From NCBI RefSeq assembly GCF_001449115.1, contig NZ_LAIJ01000007.1, positions 186,001-250,000 of the forward strand: a stretch of 64,000 nucleotides of DNA, written 5' to 3'. The position numbers were made by a program, and so were the translations under genes. Positions 63,641 to 64,000 of the stretch are shown here, piece after piece. The DNA comes from Occallatibacter gabretensis (lineage in GTDB: Bacteria > Acidobacteriota > Terriglobia > Terriglobales > Acidobacteriaceae). How positions within the stretch are numbered: position 1 is the first letter of the stretch; every line of letters begins with the position of its first letter. The notes beneath the pieces were generated by a model. It saw only the letters and a list, made by a program, of their open reading frames with translations, was not told the DNA's origin and did no database searches.

Positions 63641-64000
63641 CAACGTATTTTCAATGACTTACGCGGAGAGGCTGGCAGCTATGAGGAACAACTTACAAAA
63701 CCACAGATGTTCTGGCATCTCGATGCGTATCCTACACGCGTCGCGGCGCAAGCAGACAAGGGGCGGCGAGGTACGGTTATCGAGTCGTTTGGCAGGGTGT
63801 GGTTGATGACTATCGAGGACGAGAACTGGAGATCGACTCACGGAGATCGCATTGCAGAAATTGGACCTCTTCCGGTCGTCGCAGGAGAAAACTACTCGGC
63901 GCAGTTTATGGAAGCGGACTTCACACCCGAAATGACGGCGCCCGCACACACTCACTCCGGCCCGTAGGCCTGGTTTGCGGTGGGCGGCAGAACATGCCTG
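63629..64000 (+). pseudogene. Cupin-type protein fragment with in-frame amber stop
   Basis: From about 63707 the frame reads FWHLDAYPTRVAAQADKGRR, VWLMTIEDENWRSTHGDRIA and FMEADFTPEMTAPAHTHSGP, like a secreted cupin-domain protein with its metal-type His pair. A TAG at 63965-63967 sits where Glu (GAG) is expected. The same frame then continues AWFAVGGRTCL to the window end, as the intact protein would. The 5' end lacks a ribosome site and the usual signal peptide, and a stop at 63626-63628 closes the frame upstream. It therefore looks truncated as well as interrupted. The gene runs off the window. Confidence 0.65.

Noticed and set aside
1..64000. CRISPR arrays, tRNA or rRNA genes, insertion sequences, prophage
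   Set aside because: I looked for regularly spaced repeats, tRNA-like cloverleaf motifs, transposase motifs and phage structural genes and saw none. A tRNA could still be missed by eye; a covariance search would settle this.

Overview
The window looks like chromosomal DNA from a member of the Acidobacteriota, most likely the family Acidobacteriaceae (Terriglobus, Edaphobacter or Granulicella-like). The evidence is the gene families present. There are four very large TonB-dependent receptors with an N-terminal carboxypeptidase-regulatory-like domain. There is a VWFA-related protein of the acidobacterial type, two CRTAC1 proteins (VCBS/FG-GAP repeats plus ASPIC/UnbV), several secreted TPR proteins, and intergenic repeats starting GTCATCCTGA. 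GC content is moderately high. I see no rRNA, tRNA, CRISPR array, phage genes or insertion sequence.

Layout. (1) 0.1-17.4 kb is an envelope block: a secreted DUF3857/transglutaminase-like protein, TPR proteins, two CRTAC1 proteins, a TonB-dependent receptor and a VWFA-related protein. (2) 17.5-21.4 kb holds a translationally coupled esterase and ring-cleaving dioxygenase pair (MhqD/MhqO-like), an unknown secreted protein and a Bax-inhibitor-1 family membrane protein. (3) 21.4-37.3 kb is the most coherent system. It contains a secreted beta-lactamase-fold/NamZ (DUF1343) fusion, a GntR/UTRA regulator, two TonB-dependent receptors, a sodium:solute symporter, MurQ and a secreted NagZ. Together these form a candidate pathway for scavenging peptidoglycan amino sugars. 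The two receptor promoters share one architecture with an identical perfect palindrome just downstream of the -10, a likely operator for the GntR protein. (4) 37.5-44.3 kb has a membrane-anchored unknown, a fourth receptor and a secreted GH43 enzyme. (5) 44.3-48.1 kb carries dispersed repeats, an outer-membrane barrel protein, a DUF4440 protein, a CPBP-family protein and a small acidobacterial protein behind a terminator-like leader. (6) 48.2-60.1 kb is a nearly complete L-rhamnose to pyruvate module: RhaT, LutABC, RhaI, a fused rhamnulose-1-phosphate aldolase/lactaldehyde dehydrogenase, RhaB, and an unusual regulator that joins an IclR-type helix-turn-helix to a periplasmic-binding-protein-like sugar domain. 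A Tat-exported (alpha/alpha)6 glycosidase sits alongside. (7) 60.2-64 kb has two cold-shock genes with similar long leaders, a zinc-ribbon protein, an RNA polymerase omega-like gene and a decayed tail with a DEAD-box helicase remnant and a cupin gene interrupted by an in-frame amber codon.

How the parts work together. In block 3 the extracellular or periplasmic hydrolases NamZ and NagZ would release MurNAc and GlcNAc. The receptors and the symporter would move products across the two membranes, and MurQ would convert MurNAc-6-phosphate to GlcNAc-6-phosphate. No sugar kinase or PTS is present in the window, so one step must be supplied elsewhere. In block 6 rhamnose enters by RhaT, is isomerised, phosphorylated and cleaved to DHAP and lactaldehyde. 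The aldehyde is oxidised to lactate by the fused dehydrogenase and to pyruvate by LutABC.
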